This document shows positions 41,064-48,485 of a DNA stretch of 64,000 bases, in pieces; position 1 is the stretch's first letter, and every line of letters starts with the position of its first letter. A program made the translations under genes and the position numbers. Location: positions 430,574 to 494,573 of the forward strand of contig JABMLG010000001.1 of the NCBI GenBank assembly GCA_013204985.1, in the 5' to 3' direction. A model generated the notes under the pieces. The model was not told where the DNA came from. It did no database searches and saw only the letters and a program-made list of their open reading frames with translations. This DNA comes from Microbacteriaceae bacterium VKM Ac-2855 (GTDB lineage Bacteria > Actinomycetota > Actinomycetes > Actinomycetales > Microbacteriaceae).

Positions 41064-42187
41064 GGGTCGAGGAGGTCGTTCCGGGCGCGGTTCCCGTTCA
41101 TCTTCAGGGCGCTGTCGCGGTCTTGAACGCTGAGGAGACGGTGTGGGAGGCGATGCTCGGCGGGTGGCGGGCGCAGCAGCTCGCTCGGAACCTGGCGCCA
41201 TCGACGGTTGATCGTCGGCGTGAGTTGGTGAGCCGGTTCCGGCGCTTCGTTGATGCCTACCCATGGTCGTGGACGGTTGGCGGGGTGGATGAGTTCTTTC
41301 TCGAGCTGCGCGCTGTCGGCGGCCTGTCTCAGTCGACGATCCTGGGCTATCAGGGCGCGCTGCGGATGTTCCTCGAGTACGTCTGCGATCCCCGTTACGG
41401 CTGGGTGGAGCAGTGCTGGCAACGCTTCGGCGATCACCCGGCTCAGGTGTTCCACGAATGGAACACCGCCCGTCACGCGCAGAACGGGATCGCGCAGCCG
41501 GGCAAACGTCCCTACACCCGGGATGAGCTGCAGGACCTGTTCGATTGCGCCGATGAGCGCGTGCTCCGAATACGGAAGCAGGGCAGCAAGGGCTGGGTCG
41601 CCGCGTTTCGGACGGCGACGATGATGAAGGCCGCCTACGCCTGGGGTCTGCGCCGTAACGAGGTCCGCTCGCTGGACCTCGTCGACTGCGCTTCGAATCC
41701 GGCCGCACGGCAGTTCGGCGATTTCGGGATCATCTACGTCCGTTTCGGGAAAGCGATGCGCGGGTCTCCGCCGAAGCGACGCAGCGTGTTGAGCCTGCCG
41801 GAGATGGATTGGTCGACGGAGATCATGCGGCAGTGGATTGAGGAGGTCCGTCCGCTGATTGCCCGCCCGAAGGCGAGCTGTCTTTGGCCGTCGGAGCGCG
41901 GTGGCATGATCACCGCTGACGCGGTCAGCCGAGCGTTCAATGAGGTCAAGCGCGAAGCCGGCCTGGATGATGAGCTCGACTTCCACTCGCTGCGACGCTC
42001 CTACGTCACGCACCTGCTCGAGGACGGTTACGACGCGTTCTTCATCCAGCAGCAAGTCGGCCACGAGCACGCGTCCACGACGTCGATCTACACCGGCGTC
42101 TCTCCCGACTACCGCGCCCGCGTCGTCGGCGACGCGATCGCTCGCATGGCTGCGGCTATTACCTCCACCACCACAGCGAAGGACTGA
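41057..42187 (+). CDS. Tyrosine recombinase/integrase (first gene of a trio)
   Basis: A 376-residue phage-integrase-type recombinase. Residues about 25-125 are the SAM-like core-binding domain ('GWRAQQLARNLAPSTVDRRR'). The catalytic set is complete: R199 in 'AWGLRRNEVRSLDL', H310 and R313 in 'FHSLRRSYVTHLL', H336 in 'QQVGHEHAST' and nucleophile Y345 in 'TSIYTG'. The TGCGAA palindromes surround its start codon. It is followed after one base by the HTH gene and then, with overlap, by the zinc-ribbon gene, so the three are one transcript. It probably moved this segment into the GH3 gene. Confidence 0.93.
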   Translation: MRRVEEVVPGAVPVHLQGAVAVLNAEETVWEAMLGGWRAQQLARNLAPSTVDRRRELVSRFRRFVDAYPWSWTVGGVDEFFLELRAVGGLSQSTILGYQGALRMFLEYVCDPRYGWVEQCWQRFGDHPAQVFHEWNTARHAQNGIAQPGKRPYTRDELQDLFDCADERVLRIRKQGSKGWVAAFRTATMMKAAYAWGLRRNEVRSLDLVDCASNPAARQFGDFGIIYVRFGKAMRGSPPKRRSVLSLPEMDWSTEIMRQWIEEVRPLIARPKASCLWPSERGGMITADAVSRAFNEVKREAGLDDELDFHSLRRSYVTHLLEDGYDAFFIQQQVGHEHASTTSIYTGVSPDYRARVVGDAIARMAAAITSTTTAKD

Positions 42188-42188
42188 G

Positions 42189-42521
42189 ATGCGACGACGA
42201 ATCGAATACGGCTGGCGACTGCGTGAACTGATGGCTGCCCGAGGGATGAACACGATCTCCGACCTGCTCCCCCACCTCGGGGACCGCGGCATCGAGCTCT
42301 CCGCGTCACAGATCTATCGCCTCGTCGGCTCCAAACCGGAACGGATGAACCTCACGCTGCTGGGCGCGCTGCTGGACACCCTCGACTGCAGCTTCGAGGA
42401 CCTCTGCCCCACCACCGTCGAGGCCGAAAGCTCACGAACTCCGAAGAAGGCCGTCGGAGACGGGACGGCCCCGGACGGCGTGGTGCGGCCGGCGCGAGCT
42501 CGGATCCGTCGGCCGGAATGA
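42189..42521 (+). CDS. Small XRE-like helix-turn-helix protein (second gene of the trio)
   Basis: A 110-residue protein. The first 80 residues form a Cro/CI-type HTH ('YGWRLRELMAARGMNTISDL', 'IELSASQIYRLVGSKPERMN', 'LLGALLDTLDCSFEDL'). The tail is basic and disordered. It sits between two recombinase-fold genes, starting one base after the integrase stop and overlapping the third gene by four bases. It could be a directionality factor or the repressor that reads the TGCGAA palindromes. Confidence 0.87.
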   Translation: MRRRIEYGWRLRELMAARGMNTISDLLPHLGDRGIELSASQIYRLVGSKPERMNLTLLGALLDTLDCSFEDLCPTTVEAESSRTPKKAVGDGTAPDGVVRPARARIRRPE

Positions 42522-43975
42522 CCGGCCCGCGAACCCCGGGCGGACGCTACTGCGTCCGCTGCGCAGCGACCGGGGTGAAATTCGCGACGACCTGGCCGGA
42601 AGGGAGCATCTGCCGACGCTGCTACCAGCAGGCCACCCGCCGACACGGCACCTGCCCGCTCTGCCTCACCCCACGACTGCTGCCCGGGCGCATCGGCGAC
42701 ACCGACGTCTGCACCGACTGCGCCGGCATCCCGAAAGACTTCCACTGCAGCCGATGCGGCCGCGAAGACGAACCCGCCCGAGTGGGGCTCTGCGCCCACT
42801 GCGCCCTGACCGATGACCTCACCGCGCTCCTGGACGACGGCACCGGACACATCGCTCCAGCCCTGCTCCCCATCCACACGGCACTCACCGGGCAGAGCCA
42901 TGCCCGCAGCGCAACGATCTGGCTGATCACTAACCCGGACGCCGCCGCGCTGCTGCGGGATCTCGCGCAAGGGGTCCGGCCGCTGGAGCACGCCACCTTC
43001 ACCAGCCACCCGCACCCGCGGAGGGTCGCGTTCCTGCATGAGCTGTTCATCGAGCACCAACTGTTGGACCCGATGAACCTCGACATTGAACGCTTCCAGA
43101 CCTGGCTCATCGCCAAGCTCTCCCCCGCAGCTGAATCGGACGCGAGAATCGTCACGCAATATGCCCGCTGGGTCCACCTCAACCGGATGCGCCACCTCGC
43201 CGAGACCGGCAGCCTGAGCAAGGGAACGATCCTCTCCGCGAAGCAGTCGACCACCGTTGCTCTCGACTTCCTCGCTTTCCTCGCCAGCCGCGCCACGACC
43301 CTGGACCGATGCGAGCAAGGCGACATCGACCAGTGGCTCGCGGACGGCCCCACCACCCGCAGCCTGGCCCGCGGATTCGTCCGCTGGGCGATCGAGCACC
43401 ACCACGCACCCCAGCTCGAGTTCCCCTACCGCGTCGCGAAAACGGAACCCGTCCTGAGCCAGAAGCAGCGCCTCGCACTCATCCGTCTGGTCGTCGATGA
43501 AGACACCGACCTGGCCGACTCCGATCGCGCCGCCGCAGTGCTCTTCCTCGTCTTCGGACAACCACTCACCCGAATCTCACGCATGACGCCCGACCAGATC
43601 AAAAGCCAAGACCAGACGATCATCCTGCGACTGACCGACGATGAGCTCCTCGTCCCACCACCCTTCGACGACATCCTGATCCGACACCTGGAACGGCTCC
43701 CCCACCAGACAACGGCGGCCCACCGCGGTGACGCGCGCTGGCTCTTCCCCGGCGCCCGACCCGGGCAACCCATCAACCAGAACACCCTCATGACGCGCAT
43801 CCGCGACGCGGGCATCGATCTCCGCGCCGCCCACAACGCGACCATGCGGGCCCTCGTCCTCGACATCCCCGCCGCGATCGTCGCCGACTCGCTCGGATAC
43901 AGCTACCAGATCGCCGACAAGCACCGCCGCAACTCTGGCGCCACCTTCATCGATTACGTCAACCGCCGCGGCTGA
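42518..43975 (+). CDS. Zinc-ribbon protein with a recombinase-like C-terminus lacking the tyrosine nucleophile (third gene of the trio)
   Basis: A 485-residue protein. The first ~110 residues hold six C-x-x-C knuckles (CVRC, CRRC, CPLC, CTDC, CSRC, CAHC), i.e. about three zinc ribbons. Residues 160-300 look like a core-binding helical domain ('NLDIERFQTWLIAKL'), and the C-terminal part resembles a tyrosine-recombinase catalytic domain ('FGQPLTRISRMTPDQI', 'AHNATMRALVLDIPAAIVAD'). The expected Gly-His is Gly-Tyr (Y461), and the nucleophile position holds Lys-His-Arg (468-470) instead of Tyr. It is therefore probably catalytically inactive and acts as a DNA-binding partner of the integrase. The family is not one I can name. 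Confidence 0.8.
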   Translation: MTGPRTPGGRYCVRCAATGVKFATTWPEGSICRRCYQQATRRHGTCPLCLTPRLLPGRIGDTDVCTDCAGIPKDFHCSRCGREDEPARVGLCAHCALTDDLTALLDDGTGHIAPALLPIHTALTGQSHARSATIWLITNPDAAALLRDLAQGVRPLEHATFTSHPHPRRVAFLHELFIEHQLLDPMNLDIERFQTWLIAKLSPAAESDARIVTQYARWVHLNRMRHLAETGSLSKGTILSAKQSTTVALDFLAFLASRATTLDRCEQGDIDQWLADGPTTRSLARGFVRWAIEHHHAPQLEFPYRVAKTEPVLSQKQRLALIRLVVDEDTDLADSDRAAAVLFLVFGQPLTRISRMTPDQIKSQDQTIILRLTDDELLVPPPFDDILIRHLERLPHQTTAAHRGDARWLFPGARPGQPINQNTLMTRIRDAGIDLRAAHNATMRALVLDIPAAIVADSLGYSYQIADKHRRNSGATFIDYVNRRG

Positions 43976-43986
43976 ACGCGATGAGA

Positions 43987-44046
43987 GCGTTCCCCGCCTA
44001 CCGGGGCGCGGCCGCCGAGCGTGTCGGCCATTTCAGCGGGGAACGC
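43987..44046. repeat. 11-base inverted repeat downstream of the recombinase trio
   Basis: GCGTTCCCCGC (43987-43997) and GCGGGGAACGC (44036-44046) are perfect inverted copies separated by 38 bases, starting 12 bases after the third recombinase gene's stop. It may be the operon terminator or part of the element's end. Confidence 0.65.
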
Positions 44047-44149
44047 AGATCGACGATATCAAGACGGGGCCACAAACTCGGTGAAGCACGAGTGTCGCCA
44101 ACCCTCCAACAACATCAGCTCGGTCCAGCTCAAGCCGACATCGGAAGCC

Positions 44150-44186
44150 GAATACGCCGGTCACGAATACGCAGGTCCGTCGCTAA
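44150..44186. repeat. 37-base direct repeat, copy 1
   Basis: Begins GAATACGCCGGTCAC and ends GCTAA. It matches copy 2 (44884-44920) at 31 of 37 positions in the same orientation. The two copies flank the unknown gene at 44202-44867. Confidence 0.75.
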
Positions 44187-44201
44187 GCCTTGGCGGCTTG
44201 A

Positions 44202-44867
44202 TCATCCAAGACCCCGCTCGCTCAAGTCGGCTCTCAGTCGCCGAGCTTCGATCCTCACGGTCTCCGGGAGCGAATCACGAGGCTTTTCGTCGCGGATCAG
44301 TTCGCCCAGAGCCTGTGAATACATGCCGTCGGAGAGCAGGAAAGACAACCGAGACCGAAGGTCAGGTGAGAGAGAATCAGTTCGATTTTGGGTGATTTCG
44401 ACAACGCGAGCGAAATGCTCGGCCAGGTCCCGATCATGGGCCAGCGCGTCGGCCAGAGCTGCAGGGGTCAGCCCTGCGATTGACGGTGTTGACGGGAGCG
44501 CCAGCCTCTTGCCGACTCGCGCGACTGCCGCGCGGACATCCGCCAGACCCAAACCGGCCGGATCCCCCGTCCGAAGCATGCTGCGGGCGGGTCGATGCAT
44601 CGTCACTCGCAGCACGCGCCCGCTCAACCGAACGGTCGTGTGCGTCTTTAAAGTCTCGTTCATGAAGAACCCCTCTACTTCGACGCCATCGACCGGTGAC
44701 TGCGAGAGCCACGCGTCGCCAGCGACGGACACCTGATCCCAAGCATCCATAACCGTCCGGAGATAAAGCACGGGCGTGTCCGACGACAACCAGTGGCCCC
44801 GGTACTGCACCTTCCTCAGCACAGACGCAGGAAAATCGACCCCCGGGACTCCCGTCACATCAGCCAC
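44202..44867 (-). CDS. Hypothetical protein flanked by direct repeats
   Basis: A 221-residue protein starting at GTG 44867. I do not recognise a family. The N-terminal ~110 residues have a beta-rich pattern ('LRKVQYRGHWLSSDTPVLYL', 'VEVEGFFMNETLKTHTTVRL'), and the C-terminal ~100 are helical and charged ('LTPAALADALAHDRDLAEHF', 'LRSRLSFLLSDGMYSQALGE'). No signal peptide or membrane segment. It is transcribed towards the recombinase trio and lies between two 37-base direct repeats, so it may be a passenger gene of a mobile cassette. The opposite strand is also open but reads as low-complexity Ser/Arg text, so the minus strand is the coding one. Confidence 0.65.
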   Translation of the reverse strand: MADVTGVPGVDFPASVLRKVQYRGHWLSSDTPVLYLRTVMDAWDQVSVAGDAWLSQSPVDGVEVEGFFMNETLKTHTTVRLSGRVLRVTMHRPARSMLRTGDPAGLGLADVRAAVARVGKRLALPSTPSIAGLTPAALADALAHDRDLAEHFARVVEITQNRTDSLSPDLRSRLSFLLSDGMYSQALGELIRDEKPRDSLPETVRIEARRLRADLSERGLG

Positions 44868-44883
44868 CCACCAATCTTGGCGC

Positions 44884-44920
44884 GAATACGCCGGTCACCA
44901 GCACGCCGGACCGTGGCTAA
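44884..44920. repeat. 37-base direct repeat, copy 2
   Basis: The second copy, with six mismatches to copy 1, lies 17 bases upstream of the unknown gene's GTG start, so it also overlaps that gene's probable promoter. Confidence 0.75.
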
Positions 44921-45099
44921 CGATAATCACCCTCGGAGGACGCTCGATGGTGCTCCCCCGACGTGCGCTGCATTGTGCCGGAGTGCCGTGGATGCGCCGG
45001 ATGCGCTCCACTGCGGCGACGACGGAGTTCTAGTTGAACCACCCACTGGGCGGACGTCTCCGTAGCTCCGCACGGGCCGGCGGGCGGCGGAATACGACG

Positions 45100-47205
45100 T
45101 CACGCAGAACCTGCTGGAAGGGTGGAGCTGCGGCGCGCGGCGCGGATGCCGTTGGCGATGATCACGACTTCGGCGAGTTCGTGCACGAGCACGACTCCCG
45201 CGAGTCCCAGTGCACCCGTCAATGCGAGCGGGAAGAGCACGATGATCACCGCGAGGGCGAGGGCGATGTTGGCGGTCATGATCCGCCGGCCTCGTCGGGC
45301 GTGCAACAGCGCGGCGGGGATGAGGCGCAGATCGGAACCGGTGAACGCGATGTCGGCCGACTCGATCGCCGCGGCCGACCCGGTCGCGCCCATGGCGATG
45401 CCGACGTCGGCGGAAGCCAGGGCCGGGGCATCGTTGATACCGTCACCTATCATCGCCACGACGCGGCGTTTCTGGAAGCCGCCGATCGCATCCGCCTTCT
45501 GCGCCGGACTCTGCTCGGCATGGACTCCGGAGATCCCCAGCTGAGAAGCGAGCGCGTGCGCGGTGCGCGAGTTGTCGCCGGTGAGCATCACCGAGCCGAT
45601 GTGGAGCCGCTTCAATTCAGCAATGGCCGCCGCGGCCTCCGGCTTGAACTCGTCCCGGATCCCGATGAGGCCGAGAGGGGTGCCGGCGCGTTCGAGAACC
45701 ACGACGGTCATCCCGGCATCCTCCAACTCGTCGCGGCGCTTCGCCAGCGGGCCGGCCGGTACCCAGCGAGGGCTGCCCGCGCGCACGCCGACATCGCCGG
45801 AACGCCCCGAGATCCCCTCCCCCGGATGCTCCGTCACATCCGAGACAAGCGCCGCATGCGGTGCCGCAGCAACGACGGCGGTCGCCAACGGATGCGTGCT
45901 GTGCGCCTCCAGGGCTGCCGCGAGGTTCAGGATCTCGTCGCGATCGGTCCCGTCGACGCCGACGACCTCGATGACGCTCGGCCGGTTGCGGGTGAGAGTG
46001 CCGGTCTTGTCGAACGCGACGAGCTGCACGCTCCCCAGCTGCTCGAACGCGTGCCCGGATGTGATGATCAAGCCGAAGCGACTCGCCGCTCCGATCGCGG
46101 AGATCACCGTCACCGGCACCGCGATCGCCAGCGCGCAGGGCGATGCGGCGACGAGCACCACCAGAGCACGCTCGGTCCAGGTGTCCGTATCTCCGACCAG
46201 CACACCGAACAGAGCGATCAGACCTGCGACGACGAGGACGAGCGGCACCAGCGGTTTCGCGATCCGGTCGGCCAGGCGCGCTCGATCACCCTTCTTCGCG
46301 TGCGCCTGCTCCACGAGGCGAACGATGGTGGTGAGGGAGTTGTCAATCCCGTTCGCGGTCGCCTCGATCTGAAGGGCACCACCTCCGTTGATCGATCCGG
46401 CGCTGACCGGGTCACCTGGGCCGACCTCGACCGGGATCGATTCGCCGGTGACCGCGGAGGTGTCCACGCTCGAACGACCCGACACGACGACGCCGTCCGT
46501 CGCAACCCGCTCCCCCGGCCGGACGACGAGGATGTCGAACTCCTGCAAATCCCTCGCCGCGACGATGACGTCGCCGCCGAGTCTGGACACGATCGCGGTC
46601 TCCGGGATCAGATGCAGCAGGGCCCGCAGACCCGAGCGAGCTCGATCCATCGCCCGATCTTCGAGCGCCTCCGCGATGGAGAAGAGGAACGCCAGCGCGG
46701 CCGCTTCGCCGACGTGGCCCAGCAGGACCGCCCCCAGAGCCGCGATGCTCATCAGCAGCCCGACTCCCAGCCTGCCGGCCAACAACCGGCGCACGGCGCC
46801 GGGAACGAACGTCGACGCGCCGGCGACCAGGCTCGCCGCCAGCACCACCGGCGCCGCAACCGGTGCACCGGTCCACTCCATGAGGTAACCGGCGAGGAGC
46901 AGGACACCCGAGGCGACGGGGATCAGAACGTTCAGGTCCCGCCACCACGACACGGACTCTTCATCGTCATGGCCGTGCTCATCGTCATGGCCGTGGCCGT
47001 CATCGTCATGGCCGTCATCATCGTGGGAGTGCGGGGCGGCCTCGTGCGAGCGAGCGGGTGCGGCAGCACGAGCCGGCGGGCCGGGGCGACTGCTCAGCGT
47101 CATCGCTACGGGCTCGGGTGCGCAGCACGCGTCGGCGCGATCGGGTCGCAGCAACAGAGGGCGGCGGATCGGGACCTCGTCTCCCCCGCAGCACTCGGCG
47201 CTCAT
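45100..47205 (-). CDS. Heavy-metal P1B-type ATPase with SPC motif
   Basis: A 701-residue metal-exporting ATPase; I chose ATG 47205, which overlaps the sensor gene's stop (ATGA). The N-terminus has several Cys pairs (ECCGGDE, ACCAPEP) and a His/Asp-rich segment near residues 60-82, probably a metal sponge. The transport site is 'LVAASPCALAIAVPV': SPC rather than CPC, as in P1B-4 (Co/Zn/Cd) pumps. The phosphorylation motif 'AFDKTGTLTRN', 'TGES' and 'MIGDGINDAPAL' are intact, and a conserved His-Glu ('VLVHELAEV') lies in the last helix. With the CmtR-like sensor it forms a cadmium/lead (or Co/Zn) resistance pair. Confidence 0.94.
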   Translation of the reverse strand: MSAECCGGDEVPIRRPLLLRPDRADACCAPEPVAMTLSSRPGPPARAAAPARSHEAAPHSHDDDGHDDDGHGHDDEHGHDDEESVSWWRDLNVLIPVASGVLLLAGYLMEWTGAPVAAPVVLAASLVAGASTFVPGAVRRLLAGRLGVGLLMSIAALGAVLLGHVGEAAALAFLFSIAEALEDRAMDRARSGLRALLHLIPETAIVSRLGGDVIVAARDLQEFDILVVRPGERVATDGVVVSGRSSVDTSAVTGESIPVEVGPGDPVSAGSINGGGALQIEATANGIDNSLTTIVRLVEQAHAKKGDRARLADRIAKPLVPLVLVVAGLIALFGVLVGDTDTWTERALVVLVAASPCALAIAVPVTVISAIGAASRFGLIITSGHAFEQLGSVQLVAFDKTGTLTRNRPSVIEVVGVDGTDRDEILNLAAALEAHSTHPLATAVVAAAPHAALVSDVTEHPGEGISGRSGDVGVRAGSPRWVPAGPLAKRRDELEDAGMTVVVLERAGTPLGLIGIRDEFKPEAAAAIAELKRLHIGSVMLTGDNSRTAHALASQLGISGVHAEQSPAQKADAIGGFQKRRVVAMIGDGINDAPALASADVGIAMGATGSAAAIESADIAFTGSDLRLIPAALLHARRGRRIMTANIALALAVIIVLFPLALTGALGLAGVVLVHELAEVVIIANGIRAARRSSTLPAGSA

Positions 47206-47555
47206 GCGTCCACTCCGCAGCACAGCGGCACGTCGCAGTTCTGGTCGACGCAGTCGACGCCGTCGTCAACGGCGAGAACCACATCGAGCACCGCCAGCAA
47301 CGCCCTCGTCAGGTGCGGATCCGCGATCTCGTACCGGGTGCTGCGCCCCTCCGGCACGGCGGCCACGATGCCGCAGCCGCGCAGGCACGTCAGGTGATTC
47401 GACACGTTCGAGCGGGTGAGGTCCAGCGACCGTGCCAGCTGACCGGGATATCCGGGCTCCTCCATCAGCGCCAGCAGGATCCGCGAGCGCGTGGGGTCGG
47501 CCATCGCCCGCCCCAGACGATTCATCACATCGAGACGCGAAGCAATAGTCAGCAT
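47202..47555 (-). CDS. cmtR: CmtR-like cadmium/lead-sensing ArsR-family repressor
   Basis: A 117-residue winged-helix repressor. Cysteines fall at C57 and C61 in 'SNHLTCLRGCG' and at C102 in 'GVDCVDQ', the same numbers as the metal ligands of mycobacterial CmtR, which senses Cd/Pb. The C-terminus has three more cysteines (QNCDVPLCCG). The gene is translationally coupled to the P1B ATPase, and a palindrome lies just upstream of its start. Metal binding would release DNA and induce the pump. Confidence 0.9.
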   Translation of the reverse strand: MLTIASRLDVMNRLGRAMADPTRSRILLALMEEPGYPGQLARSLDLTRSNVSNHLTCLRGCGIVAAVPEGRSTRYEIADPHLTRALLAVLDVVLAVDDGVDCVDQNCDVPLCCGVDA

Positions 47556-47567
47556 GCGATGACCTTA

Positions 47568-47579
47568 CAGCGTTCGCTG
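47568..47579. promoter_or_regulatory. Candidate CmtR operator CAGCG-TT-CGCTG
   Basis: A perfect inverted repeat 13 bases upstream of the cmtR start, with a further GTCAGC/GCTGAC pair at 47548-47553 and 47576-47581. The position is right for autorepression. Confidence 0.55.
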
Positions 47580-47616
47580 ACATGAGGCGGTGGCGCTGTC
47601 GTCGCGCGAGCTCGCG

Positions 47617-47967
47617 TCAGATCGAGACGAGCAGCGCGGCGACGTTATCCAGTGCACCGGGCACGAGCCGGAAGTACGCCCAGGTCCCTCTCTTGGATCG
47701 CGTCAAGAATCCGGCCTCGACCAGAATCTTCAGATGGTGCGACACCGTCGGCTGCGACAGACCCAGCGGCTCCGTCAGATCGCAGACGCACGCCTCCGAG
47801 CCGTCGTGCGAAGCAACCATGGACAACAGCCGCAATCGTGCGGGATCCGCGAGAGCTTTCAGGGTTCGGGCCATCGCCTCGGCATGGTCGGCTGCGATCG
47901 GCTCTCCCGACGCCGGATCACATGAGGCGGACACATCCGTGATCGGGAGGAGTTCGGCGACGGGCAT
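47617..47967 (-). CDS. arsR: ArsR-family arsenic-responsive repressor
   Basis: A 116-residue ArsR/SmtB protein. 'ACVCDLTEPLGLSQPTVSHH' includes the C60-x-C62 pair at the start of the recognition region used by many ArsR proteins to bind As(III). 'ALADPARLRLLSMVASHDG' is the dimer/HTH start. It is divergent from arsC across a 93-base region holding a TTGACA element and a palindrome, so it is the repressor of the rightward arsenic genes. It is distinct from the adjacent CmtR-like protein in sensor cysteines. Confidence 0.9.
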   Translation of the reverse strand: MPVAELLPITDVSASCDPASGEPIAADHAEAMARTLKALADPARLRLLSMVASHDGSEACVCDLTEPLGLSQPTVSHHLKILVEAGFLTRSKRGTWAYFRLVPGALDNVAALLVSI

Positions 47968-47988
47968 ACGAACAGCTTGCCACCAATA

Positions 47989-48040
47989 TTGACAACCGTC
48001 GATGTTCTACCCGACACTGACTGCATCGAAGTCCGTCGAT
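47989..48040 (+). promoter_or_regulatory. arsC promoter and candidate ArsR operator
   Basis: A consensus -35 TTGACA is at 47989-47994. Downstream, ATCGA-N6-TCGAT at 48025-48040 is a perfect five-base inverted repeat, 20 bases before the arsC start, within the arsR-arsC divergent region. Confidence 0.5.
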
Positions 48041-48060
48041 ATGCAAGGAAGGTCCTCACT

Positions 48061-48471
48061 ATGGCCGACAAGCCCGCCGTTCTCTTCGTCTGCGTTCACA
48101 ACGCGGGTCGATCGCAGATGGCCGCCGGTTACCTGAGCGCCCTCGCCGGTGACCGGGTCGATGTCCTCTCCGCGGGCTCGGAGCCGAAGGATCGGATCAA
48201 CCCGGTCGCGGTCGCCGCCATGGCCGAGGACGGGATCGACATCGCCGCGAACGTGCCCAAGATCCTGACCACGGACGCGGTCCGCGACTCCGACGTGGTG
48301 ATCACGATGGGTTGCGGCGACACCTGCCCGATCTTCCCCGGTAAGCGCTACGAGGACTGGGAGCTGGACGACCCTGCCGGTCAGGGTATCGAAGCCGTCC
48401 GGCCGATTCGTGATGAGATCAAGGCCCGCATCACCGCGCTGCTCTCAGAGCTTCTTCCCACGCGCGCCTGA
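48061..48471 (+). CDS. arsC: Arsenate reductase (low-molecular-weight phosphatase fold)
   Basis: A 136-residue enzyme starting at ATG 48061 with AAGGAAGG upstream; an open frame from 47977 is not needed. The P-loop is C11-x5-R17 ('CVHNAGRSQM'), with redox cysteines C85 and C89 in 'MGCGDTCPIFPGK' and the general acid in 'WELDDPAG'. It reduces arsenate to arsenite using thioredoxin or, in actinobacteria, mycothiol/mycoredoxin; the sequence does not decide which. It is the first gene of the rightward arsenic operon. Confidence 0.94.
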   Translation: MADKPAVLFVCVHNAGRSQMAAGYLSALAGDRVDVLSAGSEPKDRINPVAVAAMAEDGIDIAANVPKILTTDAVRDSDVVITMGCGDTCPIFPGKRYEDWELDDPAGQGIEAVRPIRDEIKARITALLSELLPTRA

Positions 48472-48485
48472 CCGGATCAATCACC

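Noticed and set aside
45034-47397. A 787-codon plus-strand frame opposite the P-type ATPase
   Set aside because: The minus strand contains DKTGT, TGES and GDGINDAP motifs; the plus frame is repetitive charged text typical of an antisense shadow.
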